Shown: piece after piece, positions 1 to 6,275 of the stretch
Layout: every line of letters begins with the position of its first letter
How positions within the stretch are numbered: position 1 is the first letter of the stretch
Assembly: GCA_900555465.1 (NCBI GenBank)
Contig: USLE01000009.1
Span: forward strand, 1 to 13,336
Reading direction: 5' to 3'
From: an uncultured Butyricicoccus sp.
GTDB lineage: Bacteria > Bacillota > Clostridia > Oscillospirales > Butyricicoccaceae
Length of the DNA stretch: 13,336 bases
Notes under the pieces: model-generated
Told to the model about the DNA's origin: nothing
The model's database searches: none
The model's input: the letters and a program-made list of their open reading frames with translations, nothing else
Position numbers and translations under genes: made by a program

Positions 1-1
1 G

Positions 2-706
2 GAAAAAGAGGGCAGTCTGCCCAATCTGCAGGCGGAGTGCGCGGCGGCGGAACAAGCGCTCAAGGAGTATGTCACGCCGGAGGCACCGGTGATTGAGGAT
101 CTTCCGGATTATCAGCGCCGCAAGGATGCGATCCAGCAGTCGCTGGATGATGTGCGCCGCCGCATTGACCGTTTGCAGTCCAACGCACAGGCAGAACGTG
201 ACCGGCTTGAAACTGAGTATCGAGAGATCACCTCGAAGATCTTGGAGAACGATGCGGTACTGGCCAAGGAGCAGCAGCTGGCCGATACGCGCCGCAGGGT
301 GGCAGAGCTGCAAAAGGAACAGCGCAATTGTGCGGCGCAGGTAGAAGAGATGGACCGCATGATCGAGATGTGCGAGGAGTTCGCACGGTATCGTGTGCAG
401 TCGGTCGAGGGTAGCGTCAATCGGCAGTTCAAACTGGCGCGGTTCCGCCTGTTCAACGAGCAGATCAACGGTGGTTTGGCGGACTGCTGCGACGTAATGG
501 TCGATGGCGTTCCTTATGCAGACCTCAACAGCGCCATGCAGATCAATGTTGGACTGGACATCATCAACACGCTGTCCGCGCATTACGGCGTGCGCGTGCC
601 GCTGTTTATCGACAACGCCGAGAGCGTGACCCATTTGCAGGAGATCGACACCCAGACAGTGCGGCTGGTCGTGTCAGAACAGGATAAGGAGTTGAGACTG
701 GAGTGA
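2..706 (+). CDS. SMC/RecN-like AAA ATPase, C-terminal part (cut by window start)
   Basis: The reading frame is open from base 2, so the gene begins before the window; the GTG at 89 is an internal codon and not a start. The first ~140 visible residues are charged and heptad-like, rich in E, R, K, Q and L, as in a coiled-coil arm. The end resembles the second nucleotide-binding half of SMC/Rad50-type ATPases: a polar segment with 'NSAMQINVGLDI', then a Walker B-like hydrophobic strand with acidic end 'VPLFIDNAESV', then 'RLVVSEQD' close to the C terminus. Family knowledge: such ATPases sit at the head of recombination/replication clusters in Firmicute phages and are thought to act on DNA ends. 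The Walker A half is outside the window, so activity cannot be judged. The TGA stop overlaps the GTG start of the next gene by four bases, which suggests translational coupling. Confidence 0.5.
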   Translation, partial: EKEGSLPNLQAECAAAEQALKEYVTPEAPVIEDLPDYQRRKDAIQQSLDDVRRRIDRLQSNAQAERDRLETEYREITSKILENDAVLAKEQQLADTRRRVAELQKEQRNCAAQVEEMDRMIEMCEEFARYRVQSVEGSVNRQFKLARFRLFNEQINGGLADCCDVMVDGVPYADLNSAMQINVGLDIINTLSAHYGVRVPLFIDNAESVTHLQEIDTQTVRLVVSEQDKELRLE

Positions 707-1314
707 AGCTAAAAGATAAAGTAAAGCCCGCAATACCGCCGATGGAAGGCGGCGTTTATATGGCCGTCTGCGTCACTGTGGCAGATCTGGGTGATCAGTA
801 CAGCGAGAAATTCAAGAACACCCAGCGCAAGGTGGTGTTTTCGTTCGATATTCCATCAGAAACCGTGGAAGTGGATGGCGAGACCAGACCGCGGCAGCTT
901 TCCAAGCGCTGCACTTTTTCAGTGAGTAAGCGCGGGACGTTAAATAAGATGCTCAACGCGTGGCTGAACGCTAATATGAGCGAACAGGAATTGGCGGAAC
1001 TTGACTTGTTTAACTTCGCCGGCAAACCGTGCCAAATTCGCGTGACGGTATCTGAGGACGGAGCGCATAACAACGTCGAGGATGTGATGGCTCTGCCCAA
1101 GGGCATGCCCGCTCCAATAAGTGATACGCCGATCATTACTTATGACATTGATGAGGATGGTTTTTCGGGCGATAAGTGGGAGTCGCTGCCGGGATGGATG
1201 CGCGACACCATTGAGAAATCCGAACAGTATCAGCAGAATCCGCCTGATAAACCGCTGGACATGCCAGCGGATCAGACACAGCCTACAACCGGAAAGGATG
1301 ACTGCCCGATATGA
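703..1314 (+). CDS. Probable OB-fold ssDNA-binding-like phage early protein
   Basis: This 203-residue protein starts at a GTG that overlaps the stop of the upstream ATPase. The region 'MEGGVYMAVCVTVADLG' near residues 14-30, the alternating beta-strand pattern that follows, the 'RKVVFSFDIPSE' strand, and the acidic, proline-rich C-terminal tail (about 150-203) fit phage single-strand-binding-like proteins of the recombination module. Such proteins normally have a beta-barrel core and a disordered acidic tail. I recognise the pattern ('QYSEKFKNTQRKVVF', 'GKPCQIRVTV', 'MALPKGMPAP') from conserved phage proteins that lie between an SMC-like ATPase and an MBL hydrolase. Biochemical function in this family is inferred and not proven. 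No RecT-like annealing protein is seen nearby, so this gene occupies the place where one might be expected. The stop overlaps the next ATG by four bases. Confidence 0.5.
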   Translation: MKLKDKVKPAIPPMEGGVYMAVCVTVADLGDQYSEKFKNTQRKVVFSFDIPSETVEVDGETRPRQLSKRCTFSVSKRGTLNKMLNAWLNANMSEQELAELDLFNFAGKPCQIRVTVSEDGAHNNVEDVMALPKGMPAPISDTPIITYDIDEDGFSGDKWESLPGWMRDTIEKSEQYQQNPPDKPLDMPADQTQPTTGKDDCPI

Positions 1315-2006
1315 TATTCCGGAGTTTGGCCAGCTCCAGCAAGGGGAATGCGTACATTGTCACAGATGGCGAGACGACGATCTTGCTGGAGTGTGGCCTG
1401 CCGTATAAGAAGCTGGAGAAGCTGAGCGGACACACGATGACAAGCGTTTCGGCATGTTTCATCACGCATGAGCACAAAGATCACAGTCAGGCAGCCGGTC
1501 AGCTAATCCAGCGCGGCGTTCCAGTCTATATGTCGTACAAGACAGCGGTGTCGCTTGACTTGCCCGATGCGGAGATTGTCGTGCCCGGAGAGCCGGTGCG
1601 CATCGGTGCGCTTCTCGTGATGGCGTTTCCGGTGGTGCACGATGCGGCAGAGCCGGTCGGGTATTTGATTGATGACACGCGCACACGAGAACGGCTGTTT
1701 TTCGCCGCTGATACTCGTGGGCTGAACTATGTGGTGGAACATCCTACATATATTTCGGTCGAGTGCAACTACGAGGAAAGCCTGCTGGAATCCAGTACGA
1801 AAATACCGGACAGTTTGAAAAACCGCATCCGGCACAGCCATTTTGAGGTATCAGATGTGATCCACTGGCTGCATAAGCAGGATTTATCCGGCGTTCTAAC
1901 AATCTGGCTTTTACACTTGTCCGCGGGAAATAGTCGCGCGGCGGCGTGGGAGGCGCGGTTCCACCGGGAGTTTCCCGGCATAAACATAATCATTTGTGAG
2001 GAGTGA
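1311..2006 (+). CDS. MBL-fold metallohydrolase (YycJ/WalJ-like)
   Basis: A 231-residue protein of the metallo-beta-lactamase superfamily. The zinc-binding motif HxHxDH is intact as 'THEHKDHS' (H53, H55, D57, H58). Further expected ligands follow in order: H110 in 'VVHDA', D134 in 'FAADT', and late histidines at H175/H177 ('RHSHFE') and H202 ('LLHLS'). The 'SVECNY' segment at about 149-154 matches the YycJ-type subgroup. Family knowledge: members include nucleases and phosphodiesterases, and phage copies lie in recombination clusters. A role in DNA-end or ssDNA processing alongside the upstream ATPase and ssDNA-binding-like protein is inference from context. The ATG start overlaps the previous stop (ATGA), which fixes it. 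Nothing suggests inactivation, because all metal ligands are present. Confidence 0.5.
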   Translation: MIFRSLASSSKGNAYIVTDGETTILLECGLPYKKLEKLSGHTMTSVSACFITHEHKDHSQAAGQLIQRGVPVYMSYKTAVSLDLPDAEIVVPGEPVRIGALLVMAFPVVHDAAEPVGYLIDDTRTRERLFFAADTRGLNYVVEHPTYISVECNYEESLLESSTKIPDSLKNRIRHSHFEVSDVIHWLHKQDLSGVLTIWLLHLSAGNSRAAAWEARFHREFPGINIIICEE

Positions 2007-2010
2007 AAGA

Positions 2011-2397
2011 ATGAGCAATGTTAGCATGGGAGAAGTCGCCGAGATCAATTTGCTTGAAATGATGGGCGGTGCGGTTGGTGAGCGCGTTAGTTATGAACTG
2101 GCCAAGATTATGCGCAACTGCAAAGACCTGAATACAGAAGCTAAGAAGGCACGTACGCTGACGGTTGAGTTTGCGATTGTGCCGACAGATGCTCGCGATA
2201 GTGCGGCGGTGCGGGTCAGCGTCAAGAGCAAACTCGTACCAGTCAAGGCGCTTGACACCACGCTGCTGATTGGCGGCACGCAGGATGAACCGGTTGTGAT
2301 GGAGTACACACCGCAGTTGCCGGGTCAGCGCAATTTCGCCGGCGGCGAGCAGGAAGAACCCAAGATGATCCGCCTTGCGGACGCAAAGCAGGCATGA
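2011..2397 (+). CDS. Phage 'replication terminator protein' family member
   Basis: The start is taken at ATG 2011, seven bases after a GAGGAG ribosome binding site; an in-frame GTG at 1996 lies inside the upstream stop region and is less likely. The 128-residue product begins with a hydrophobic 'INLLEMMGGAVGERV' helix, followed by 'DLNTEAKKARTLTVEF' and beta strands. This is the pattern of small phage proteins that databases commonly name 'replication terminator protein'. That name is an annotation tradition and I know of no proof of function for it. The gene is always an early-region neighbour of the next gene, and the two probably work together. Residues after about 100 are charged and probably flexible. 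Confidence 0.5.
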   Translation: MSNVSMGEVAEINLLEMMGGAVGERVSYELAKIMRNCKDLNTEAKKARTLTVEFAIVPTDARDSAAVRVSVKSKLVPVKALDTTLLIGGTQDEPVVMEYTPQLPGQRNFAGGEQEEPKMIRLADAKQA

Positions 2398-2410
2398 GGA
2401 GGAGCTAACT

Positions 2411-3151
2411 ATGATTAAGGAAGCACTGGAATGCATCGTCAAAATCGGCTCGGTTGCGGTATCGGAGATCAACGGCAGTCAATACGCCACGGGTCAGTTG
2501 ATCCGCATTCCGCAGGAATTGACCGCGGTAACCCTTCCGGTACATACCCTGACGGCGATTATTGACTACATCACAAGCGGTGCAGATGAGAGCGCAGAAG
2601 ATGAGGAAAGCATCAACCGCCGGTTTGTGCTCCATGTGGCCGATTTCGACCGCGTCAATCTGTACCGCGAGCTGAATAGCGACAAGGCGCGCGAGTGTCT
2701 GCTCGAGGCGAAACTGTCTGCACCGACGTTCCCGTTTGGCCGCTGGATGGACGTAGAGACGTTTATCATCAATATGCAGACGCATTTTGTGCAGGATGAA
2801 AACCGGGACATGCTGATCCGTTTGATTGGCACGGTGACGGCAGATCAGGGTGTAACACTGGCCGATGACGGCATGACCCAGAAGGTAACTGCGAGAAATG
2901 GCATTTCGCTCGTTCAAGAGGTCAAGGTGCCGAACCCGGTGAAACTGGCACCGTTCCGCACGTTCGCCGAAGTGGAGCAGCCGGCCAGTCCGTTTGTATT
3001 CCGTGTTCGTCGAGACGGCGATGCGATTATGGCGGCACTGTTTGCGGCAGATGCGGACGCATGGAAGAACGAAGCGATCGGACGTATCCGCGACTTCTTC
3101 ACCATGGAGCTGCCGGACGAATATAAGGACGACGTTATCATTCTGGCGTAA
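2411..3151 (+). CDS. Conserved phage early protein of unknown function
   Basis: A 246-residue protein starting at ATG 2411 behind a very strong GAGGAGGAG site; earlier in-frame starts fall inside the previous gene. It has no signal peptide or membrane segment. I recognise the layout from conserved phage proteins in the same position: an N-terminal 'ALECIVKIGSVAVSEINGSQY' type opening, a central 'WMDVETFIINMQTHFVQDENRDML', then 'VTARNGISLVQEVKVPNPVKL' and 'FRTFAEVEQPASPFVFRVR', ending 'DDVIILA'. The function is not known to me. Its constant pairing with the 'replication terminator protein' family and the replication initiator suggests a role in early DNA metabolism, but that is only context. 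Confidence 0.5.
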   Translation: MIKEALECIVKIGSVAVSEINGSQYATGQLIRIPQELTAVTLPVHTLTAIIDYITSGADESAEDEESINRRFVLHVADFDRVNLYRELNSDKARECLLEAKLSAPTFPFGRWMDVETFIINMQTHFVQDENRDMLIRLIGTVTADQGVTLADDGMTQKVTARNGISLVQEVKVPNPVKLAPFRTFAEVEQPASPFVFRVRRDGDAIMAALFAADADAWKNEAIGRIRDFFTMELPDEYKDDVIILA

Positions 3152-3164
3152 GACAACCCGGCGC

Positions 3165-3184
3165 GGGGCGGTGCAGACCGCCCC
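3165..3184 (+). other. Perfect 8-bp GC hairpin between two early genes
   Basis: In the 59-base gap before the replication initiator, GGGGCGGT (3165-3172) pairs perfectly with ACCGCCCC (3177-3184) around a GCAG loop. A second small stem AGCC/GGCT (3185-3188 with 3195-3198) follows directly and abuts the GGAGGTGAT ribosome binding site at 3199. There is no T-run, so it is not a standard intrinsic terminator. It may tune mRNA processing, stability or translation of the initiator; that role is inference. Confidence 0.5.
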
Positions 3185-3210
3185 AGCCTTGCCCGGCTGG
3201 AGGTGATGCG

Positions 3211-4185
3211 GTGGGCAGGAATCGTAAGAAAGGGCTTGAATTTTGGATACGGGATATTGGACTGTTCCGCGATCCGAAATTCCGTGCGATGCGCCAAGAA
3301 TTTGGCGTGCTTGGCCCCTATGTTTACGAGTGCTTACTTGATATTGCATACGGGGACAAGGGGTATTACATCAATTATTCAGAATCGGGGCGCGATGATA
3401 CGCTGTGGCTGCTATCCGAAATGACAGCCGGGCGTCATGCTCCGACAGTAGAGACATTGGCGAACGTAGTAGACCGCTTGGTGGCGTGTGGGCTATTCAG
3501 CAGCGACCTTTACAGGCGTGGATTTATTACGTCGAAAAGAATGCAGACGGATTACTTTACTGCCACATTGGGGCGTACTGCCGTCCAAATCAATTTTGAC
3601 ATTTGGCTTCTGACCGAAGAGGAAATGCGGGAAAAGAATCCGAGTGGCAAAAGTTTTGTGCTGCAATCTTTTATTTCTTGGCGAGAAAATAACATATCTG
3701 GACAAGAAACTGGTATTTCCGGCCAAGAAAGTACACAGAGAAGAGAACAGAACAGAAGAGAACAGAACAGTAGAGAAGAGTACAGTAGAGAACAGCAGAG
3801 CAGAGAACGCGCCGGGGCGCTGGCTGCTGATCTGGAGCGGCTGATTGGAACTGAAATTGATGATAATTTCCGGCTGGACATTGCCCGGCTGATGCAGGAT
3901 GGTATGCAAGAAGCGGTCATTATGGAGGCTGCCCGCCAGACCGGCAATAAACATCCGCGCAAGCCTGCCGCCTATCTGCGGACCATCCTGCAGGGATATG
4001 AGCGGGACGGGGTGCTGACAGCAGCTGATCTCGAGGCCACGCAGGGCAAGGAGCCGCCACGCCAACAGCCGGACGATGGATACCTGCATCCGGGCAGCAT
4101 GGATGATGAGTGGCTGCGCCGGGTACGGGAACATCAGGCGCGTAAAGGCGCGCAGAAGGATAATGGGGAGGAGGATAACACATGA
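3211..4185 (+). CDS. Phage replication initiator, DUF4373 (Lin1244/Lin1753-like) plus DnaD-like
   Basis: A 324-residue protein with a GTG start, chosen because GGAGG ends seven bases upstream at 3203. Residues 7-95 carry the Lin1244/Lin1753 (DUF4373) winged-helix signature: 'FWIRDIGLFRDPKFRAMRQEFG' region, 'GPYVYECLLDIAY', then 'VVDRLVACGLF'. Residues about 160-202 are a hydrophilic linker with ISGQE repeats and five tandem R/S-R-E-x-x pentads. Residues about 205-268 look like a DnaD/DnaB_2 C-terminal helical domain ('FRLDIARLMQDGM', 'KPAAYLRTIL'). The tail is disordered. Family knowledge: these proteins bind the phage origin and help load the replicative helicase. No DnaC-like loader follows within the window, although one could have been lost or lie elsewhere. 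The linker DNA is more AT-rich than the flanks. Confidence 0.5.
   Translation: MGRNRKKGLEFWIRDIGLFRDPKFRAMRQEFGVLGPYVYECLLDIAYGDKGYYINYSESGRDDTLWLLSEMTAGRHAPTVETLANVVDRLVACGLFSSDLYRRGFITSKRMQTDYFTATLGRTAVQINFDIWLLTEEEMREKNPSGKSFVLQSFISWRENNISGQETGISGQESTQRREQNRREQNSREEYSREQQSRERAGALAADLERLIGTEIDDNFRLDIARLMQDGMQEAVIMEAARQTGNKHPRKPAAYLRTILQGYERDGVLTAADLEATQGKEPPRQQPDDGYLHPGSMDDEWLRRVREHQARKGAQKDNGEEDNT
3739..3813 (+). repeat. 15-base in-frame tandem repeat (5 units) in initiator linker
   Basis: Five consecutive 15-base units, the first two identical (AGAAGAGAACAGAAC) and the next three diverged. They encode RREQN, RREQN, SREEY, SREQQ and SRERA. Because the unit length is a multiple of three, gain or loss of units keeps the frame. 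The repeat forms residues 177-201, between the winged-helix and DnaD-like domains. Confidence 0.5.
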
Positions 4186-4201
4186 AATGGGGTGAAAGCG
4201 C

Positions 4202-4858
4202 ATGACCTACATGGATTTCCTGCGCAGCAAGATCGTGACCGCCCCGGGAACCGGCTTTGCCATCTCGGACAGTGACATAAATCCGGCGCTCAAGCCGCAC
4301 CAGCGCGATGCAGTGAAATGGGCGGTGGCCGGAGGGCGGCGCGGCCTGTTCGAACGGTTCGGCCTCGGCAAGACCGTGCAGGAGCTGGAATACTGCCGCA
4401 TCGTGACGGAGCATGAGGGCGGCAAGGCGCTGATCGTGCTGCGCTGGGCGGGTACCGTGGCGCCGCGCGTGATCATGCTGGAGAATGTCGAGGAGTTTCA
4501 GACATGGGGGCCGGTGCGCCGCGGCCGCCCGATCAAGTCCAAGGCGGGGCAGACATTCCGCCGCTTTATCGAACAGCTAAAAGCGCTGGGGTACGTCGTA
4601 GAGTGGCGGGAGCTGGTGGCGGCGGACTATGGCGCGCCAACCACCCGCAAGCGGTTTTTCCTGATCGCCAGACGGGACGGCCGCCCTATTGTGTGGCCGG
4701 AGCCGCCCCACGCGCCGGCAGACAGCCCGGAGGTGAAAGCCGGGAAGAAACTGCCCTGCCGGAGTGGTGCGGAGCCGAGATTCGCACGATGGAGGAGCTT
4801 GAAAAGGTGGTGGCGGTGTGAAAATCGTCATCGAGCGCATGCAGGAGGGGGAAAATGA
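4202..4858 (+). pseudogene. Helicase-methyltransferase chimera, probable deletion remnant
   Basis: The 218-residue frame joins parts of two phage proteins. Residues 1-79 match the start of an SNF2/DEAD-type phage helicase ('INPALKPHQRDAVKWAV', then the Walker A-like 'FGLGKT' at 53-58 and 'GGKALIV'). From about residue 81 the sequence is the middle of a C5 cytosine methyltransferase: motif VI 'LENVEEFQTWGP' (ENV at 94-96), 'KSKAGQTFRRFIEQL', 'DYGAPTTRKRFFLIARRDG' (motif VIII-like, 146-157) and 'VWPEPPHA'. The helicase lacks every motif after Walker A. The methyltransferase lacks motif I, the catalytic PCQ of motif IV, the target-recognition region and motifs IX-X. After about residue 190 the frame turns arginine/tryptophan-rich and unlike the family. 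Neither enzyme should work. The simplest explanation is a deletion with its junction near 4436-4447; an assembly error is the alternative. Confidence 0.5.
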
Positions 4859-5331
4859 TGCTTGAAGTGTGTCCGATGACCCTGAAGGAGGCTAACACCT
4901 TTGTGGAGCAGCACCACCGGCACCACAAGCCGGTTACAGGGCATAAATTCTCCATCGGCTGCACTGATGGAGAGAAAATTGTGGGTGTGGCTATCGTTGG
5001 ACGTCCGGTGAGCCGGTATCTTGATGACGGGTGGACACTGGAAGTAAATCGGCTCTGTACTGATGGCACGCACAATGCTTGCTCTATGCTCTATGCAGCA
5101 GCTTGGCGGGCGGCACGGGCGATGGGCTACCACAAACTGATCACCTACATACTTGACACGGAGAATGGAGCGAGCCTAAAAGCCGCCGGGTGGAAATGTG
5201 TAGGACAGGCTGGCGGGATAAGATGGACAGGGAAACGCCGGCCAGAAGTCGATTTGTACCCGGCACAGATGAAAATCAAATTCGAAATCGATGATAGGAA
5301 GCGCCCGCCGGTGGGAGAGGAGGACACATGA
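4855..5331 (+). CDS. XF1762 family protein (GNAT-like phage protein)
   Basis: A 158-residue protein. Adjacent ATG codons at 4855 and 4858 are both served by the AGGAGGGGG site just upstream, so the start is uncertain by one codon. The pattern 'MTLKEANTFVEQHHRHHKP' near the N terminus, 'FSIGCTDGEKIVGVAIVGRPVSR', 'EVNRLCTDGTHNACSMLY', 'AARAMGYHKLITYIL' and 'GASLKAAGWKCVGQ' is the XF1762 family as annotated in many phages and mobile elements. The order of strands and helices resembles GNAT acetyltransferases. Substrate and role are unknown; possible roles are nucleic-acid or protein modification, or host takeover. It lies directly after the broken helicase-methyltransferase gene and is itself intact. 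The stop overlaps the next ATG by four bases. Confidence 0.5.
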   Translation: MMLEVCPMTLKEANTFVEQHHRHHKPVTGHKFSIGCTDGEKIVGVAIVGRPVSRYLDDGWTLEVNRLCTDGTHNACSMLYAAAWRAARAMGYHKLITYILDTENGASLKAAGWKCVGQAGGIRWTGKRRPEVDLYPAQMKIKFEIDDRKRPPVGEEDT

Positions 5332-5672
5332 AACACAACTGGCAGAAAGATGAAAACGGCAATGTCGATGAATGGGCTTGGGAAGCTGGATATCACAACG
5401 GAGTATATTGTGTAGATTGCGGAAAAACAGTCTGCGTGCATTGTAATCCGGACTATATGGAACTCGACGACTGTACAGGCCCGGAACCAGAGACCATTAC
5501 CAACGGCGACCGCATCCGGCAAATGACCGACGAGGAGCTTGCAGAGCGTATTTGGCCGAAATTCGGATGCCCCGCAGGGAAAAACCATATTACCTGCGGA
5601 TATGTGGGCGAGTGCAAAGATTGCTGGATGGAATGGCTCAAGCAGCCAGCGGAGGAGATCCTACATGGCTGA
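5328..5672 (+). CDS. Small cysteine-rich, probable zinc-binding phage protein
   Basis: A 114-residue protein translationally coupled to the XF1762 gene (ATGA overlap). Residues 28-39 form C-x2-C-x4-C-x2-C ('CVDCGKTVCVHC'), a compact zinc-knuckle-like cluster. A second cysteine group lies at C81, C90, C96 and C99 before 'WMEWLKQPAEE'. The C-terminal half ('DRIRQMTDEELAERI...C...C..CW..WL') is a pattern seen in many small phage early proteins. The N-terminal zinc-knuckle half looks like an added module. Function is unknown; DNA, RNA or protein binding is plausible for either cysteine cluster. There is no membrane segment or signal peptide. Confidence 0.5.
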   Translation: MKHNWQKDENGNVDEWAWEAGYHNGVYCVDCGKTVCVHCNPDYMELDDCTGPEPETITNGDRIRQMTDEELAERIWPKFGCPAGKNHITCGYVGECKDCWMEWLKQPAEEILHG

Positions 5673-5784
5673 CTATTCGCCTGAAATCGAGCGGTATTTG
5701 AAATGGAGGTATGGCAGTGACGGCAAAGGAATGGCTGGGGCGTGCGCGCAGGCTGCGCCTGCGGCTGGACGCGCTGCAGGATAG
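5665..5784 (+). CDS. Possible 39-residue small protein, overlapping
   Basis: ATG 5665 has an excellent GGAGGAG site seven bases upstream (5651-5657). It opens a 39-codon frame that overlaps the previous gene by 8 bases and the next by 68. The first ~17 residues ('MADYSPEIERYLKWRYG') look protein-like. The remainder, which lies inside the next gene in another frame, is an Ala/Gly-rich shadow. It may be a coupling ORF that brings ribosomes to the ArpU-like start, or the stub of a gene whose end was lost. Low confidence as a functional protein. Confidence 0.5.
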   Translation: MADYSPEIERYLKWRYGSDGKGMAGACAQAAPAAGRAAG

Positions 5785-6124
5785 CAAGCAGCGGGCTTAT
5801 GCGCGCGCGGTTTCCCGCACGGCGGGTATGGGCGAGCGCGTTTCCGGCGGGGAGCCGGAGGACCGGCTTGCGGCTTACGCAGAGGTGAGCCTTGCGGCCG
5901 ACCGGCAGATCGAGAAGCTGGAGCAGGTGCGCGCGGAGATTTTGCAGGTGATCGGGCAGGTCGAGGACAACACGCTGGCGACGCTGCTGACCGAGTATTA
6001 CGTCAACGACAAGACGTGGGAGGAGGTCGCTGTGCAGATGCGGTATTCATGGCGGTGGGTGCGCAGACTGCATGTCCGTGCGCTGGAACAGGTGCAGGAG
6101 ATCTTGGACAATAGGCCCTGTTAG
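5717..6124 (+). CDS. ArpU/DUF1492-like sigma-70 region 4 family phage regulator
   Basis: The GTG at 5717 is preferred: GGAGG at 5705-5709 lies seven bases before it, but only one base before the alternative ATG at 5711. The product is 135 residues. An N-terminal helical, Arg-rich segment ('TAKEWLGRARRLRLRLDAL') is followed by a long charged helix and then a C-terminal helix-turn-helix of sigma region 4 type ('LLTEYYVNDKTWEEVAVQMRYSWRWVRRLHVRALEQ'). Family knowledge: ArpU/DUF1492 proteins lie just before the terminase genes and are thought to switch on late (packaging and head) transcription. The position here is typical, except that a cargo gene now separates it from the terminase. The late promoter it would act on is not identified. 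Confidence 0.5.
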   Translation: MTAKEWLGRARRLRLRLDALQDSKQRAYARAVSRTAGMGERVSGGEPEDRLAAYAEVSLAADRQIEKLEQVRAEILQVIGQVEDNTLATLLTEYYVNDKTWEEVAVQMRYSWRWVRRLHVRALEQVQEILDNRPC

Positions 6125-6175
6125 TTCCGGTTAGAATCAGTATAATATTTATAAGTGGTACATAAAAAGAGTATG

Positions 6176-6204
6176 TTGATGCGGAAAGCTTCAGGGTATA
6201 TAAG
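6176..6204 (+). promoter_or_regulatory. Candidate promoter upstream of Doc-like gene
   Basis: TTGATG (6176-6181) and TATAAG (6199-6204) are spaced by 17 bases in the AT-rich gap of 6125-6255. Transcription from here would give a leader carrying the GAGG site at 6242 and the ATG at 6256. The match is moderate and AT-rich DNA gives such matches by chance; another TATAAT at 6141 lacks a convincing -35. Apart from these signals I see nothing coding in the gap. Confidence 0.5.
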
Positions 6205-6246
6205 ATAAATAATGATTAATAATGGTAACCTTTGGGTTGTAGAGGT

Positions 6247-6275
6247 TTGACTTATATGGAATTATCTTGTAAAAT
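6247..6275 (+). promoter_or_regulatory. Candidate sigma-A promoter overlapping Doc-like gene start
   Basis: TTGACT (6247-6252) and TAAAAT (6270-6275) are separated by exactly 17 bases and each matches consensus at five of six positions. Transcription would begin near 6282, upstream of the in-frame ATG at 6307. The promoter is immediately followed by a perfect inverted repeat, an arrangement expected of a repressible promoter. Confidence 0.5.

Noticed and set aside
2405..3349. Minus-strand open frame of about 314 codons in the early region
   Set aside because: It is antisense to two coupled early genes and has low-complexity Arg/His-rich translation.
3739..3813. Short direct repeats considered as a CRISPR-like or iteron array
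   Set aside because: Units are 15 bases without unique spacers and lie in a coding linker, with codon-level divergence. They could serve as iterons, but the coding explanation suffices.
4182..4205. Seven-codon frame (MKWGESA) bridging the initiator stop and the chimera start by ATGA overlaps
   Set aside because: Too short to support as a gene. It could be a coupling peptide or the fused ends of a deleted gene, but nothing in the sequence decides this.
4504..4821. Overlapping 105-codon frame inside the chimeric gene
   Set aside because: Most of it is a Gly/Ala/Arg-rich shadow; only its last ~20 codons look gene-like and are treated as a possible breakpoint.
6141..6146. Perfect TATAAT hexamer after the ArpU-like gene
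   Set aside because: No acceptable -35 element occurs 16-18 bases upstream and there is no TGn extension, so it was not called as a promoter.
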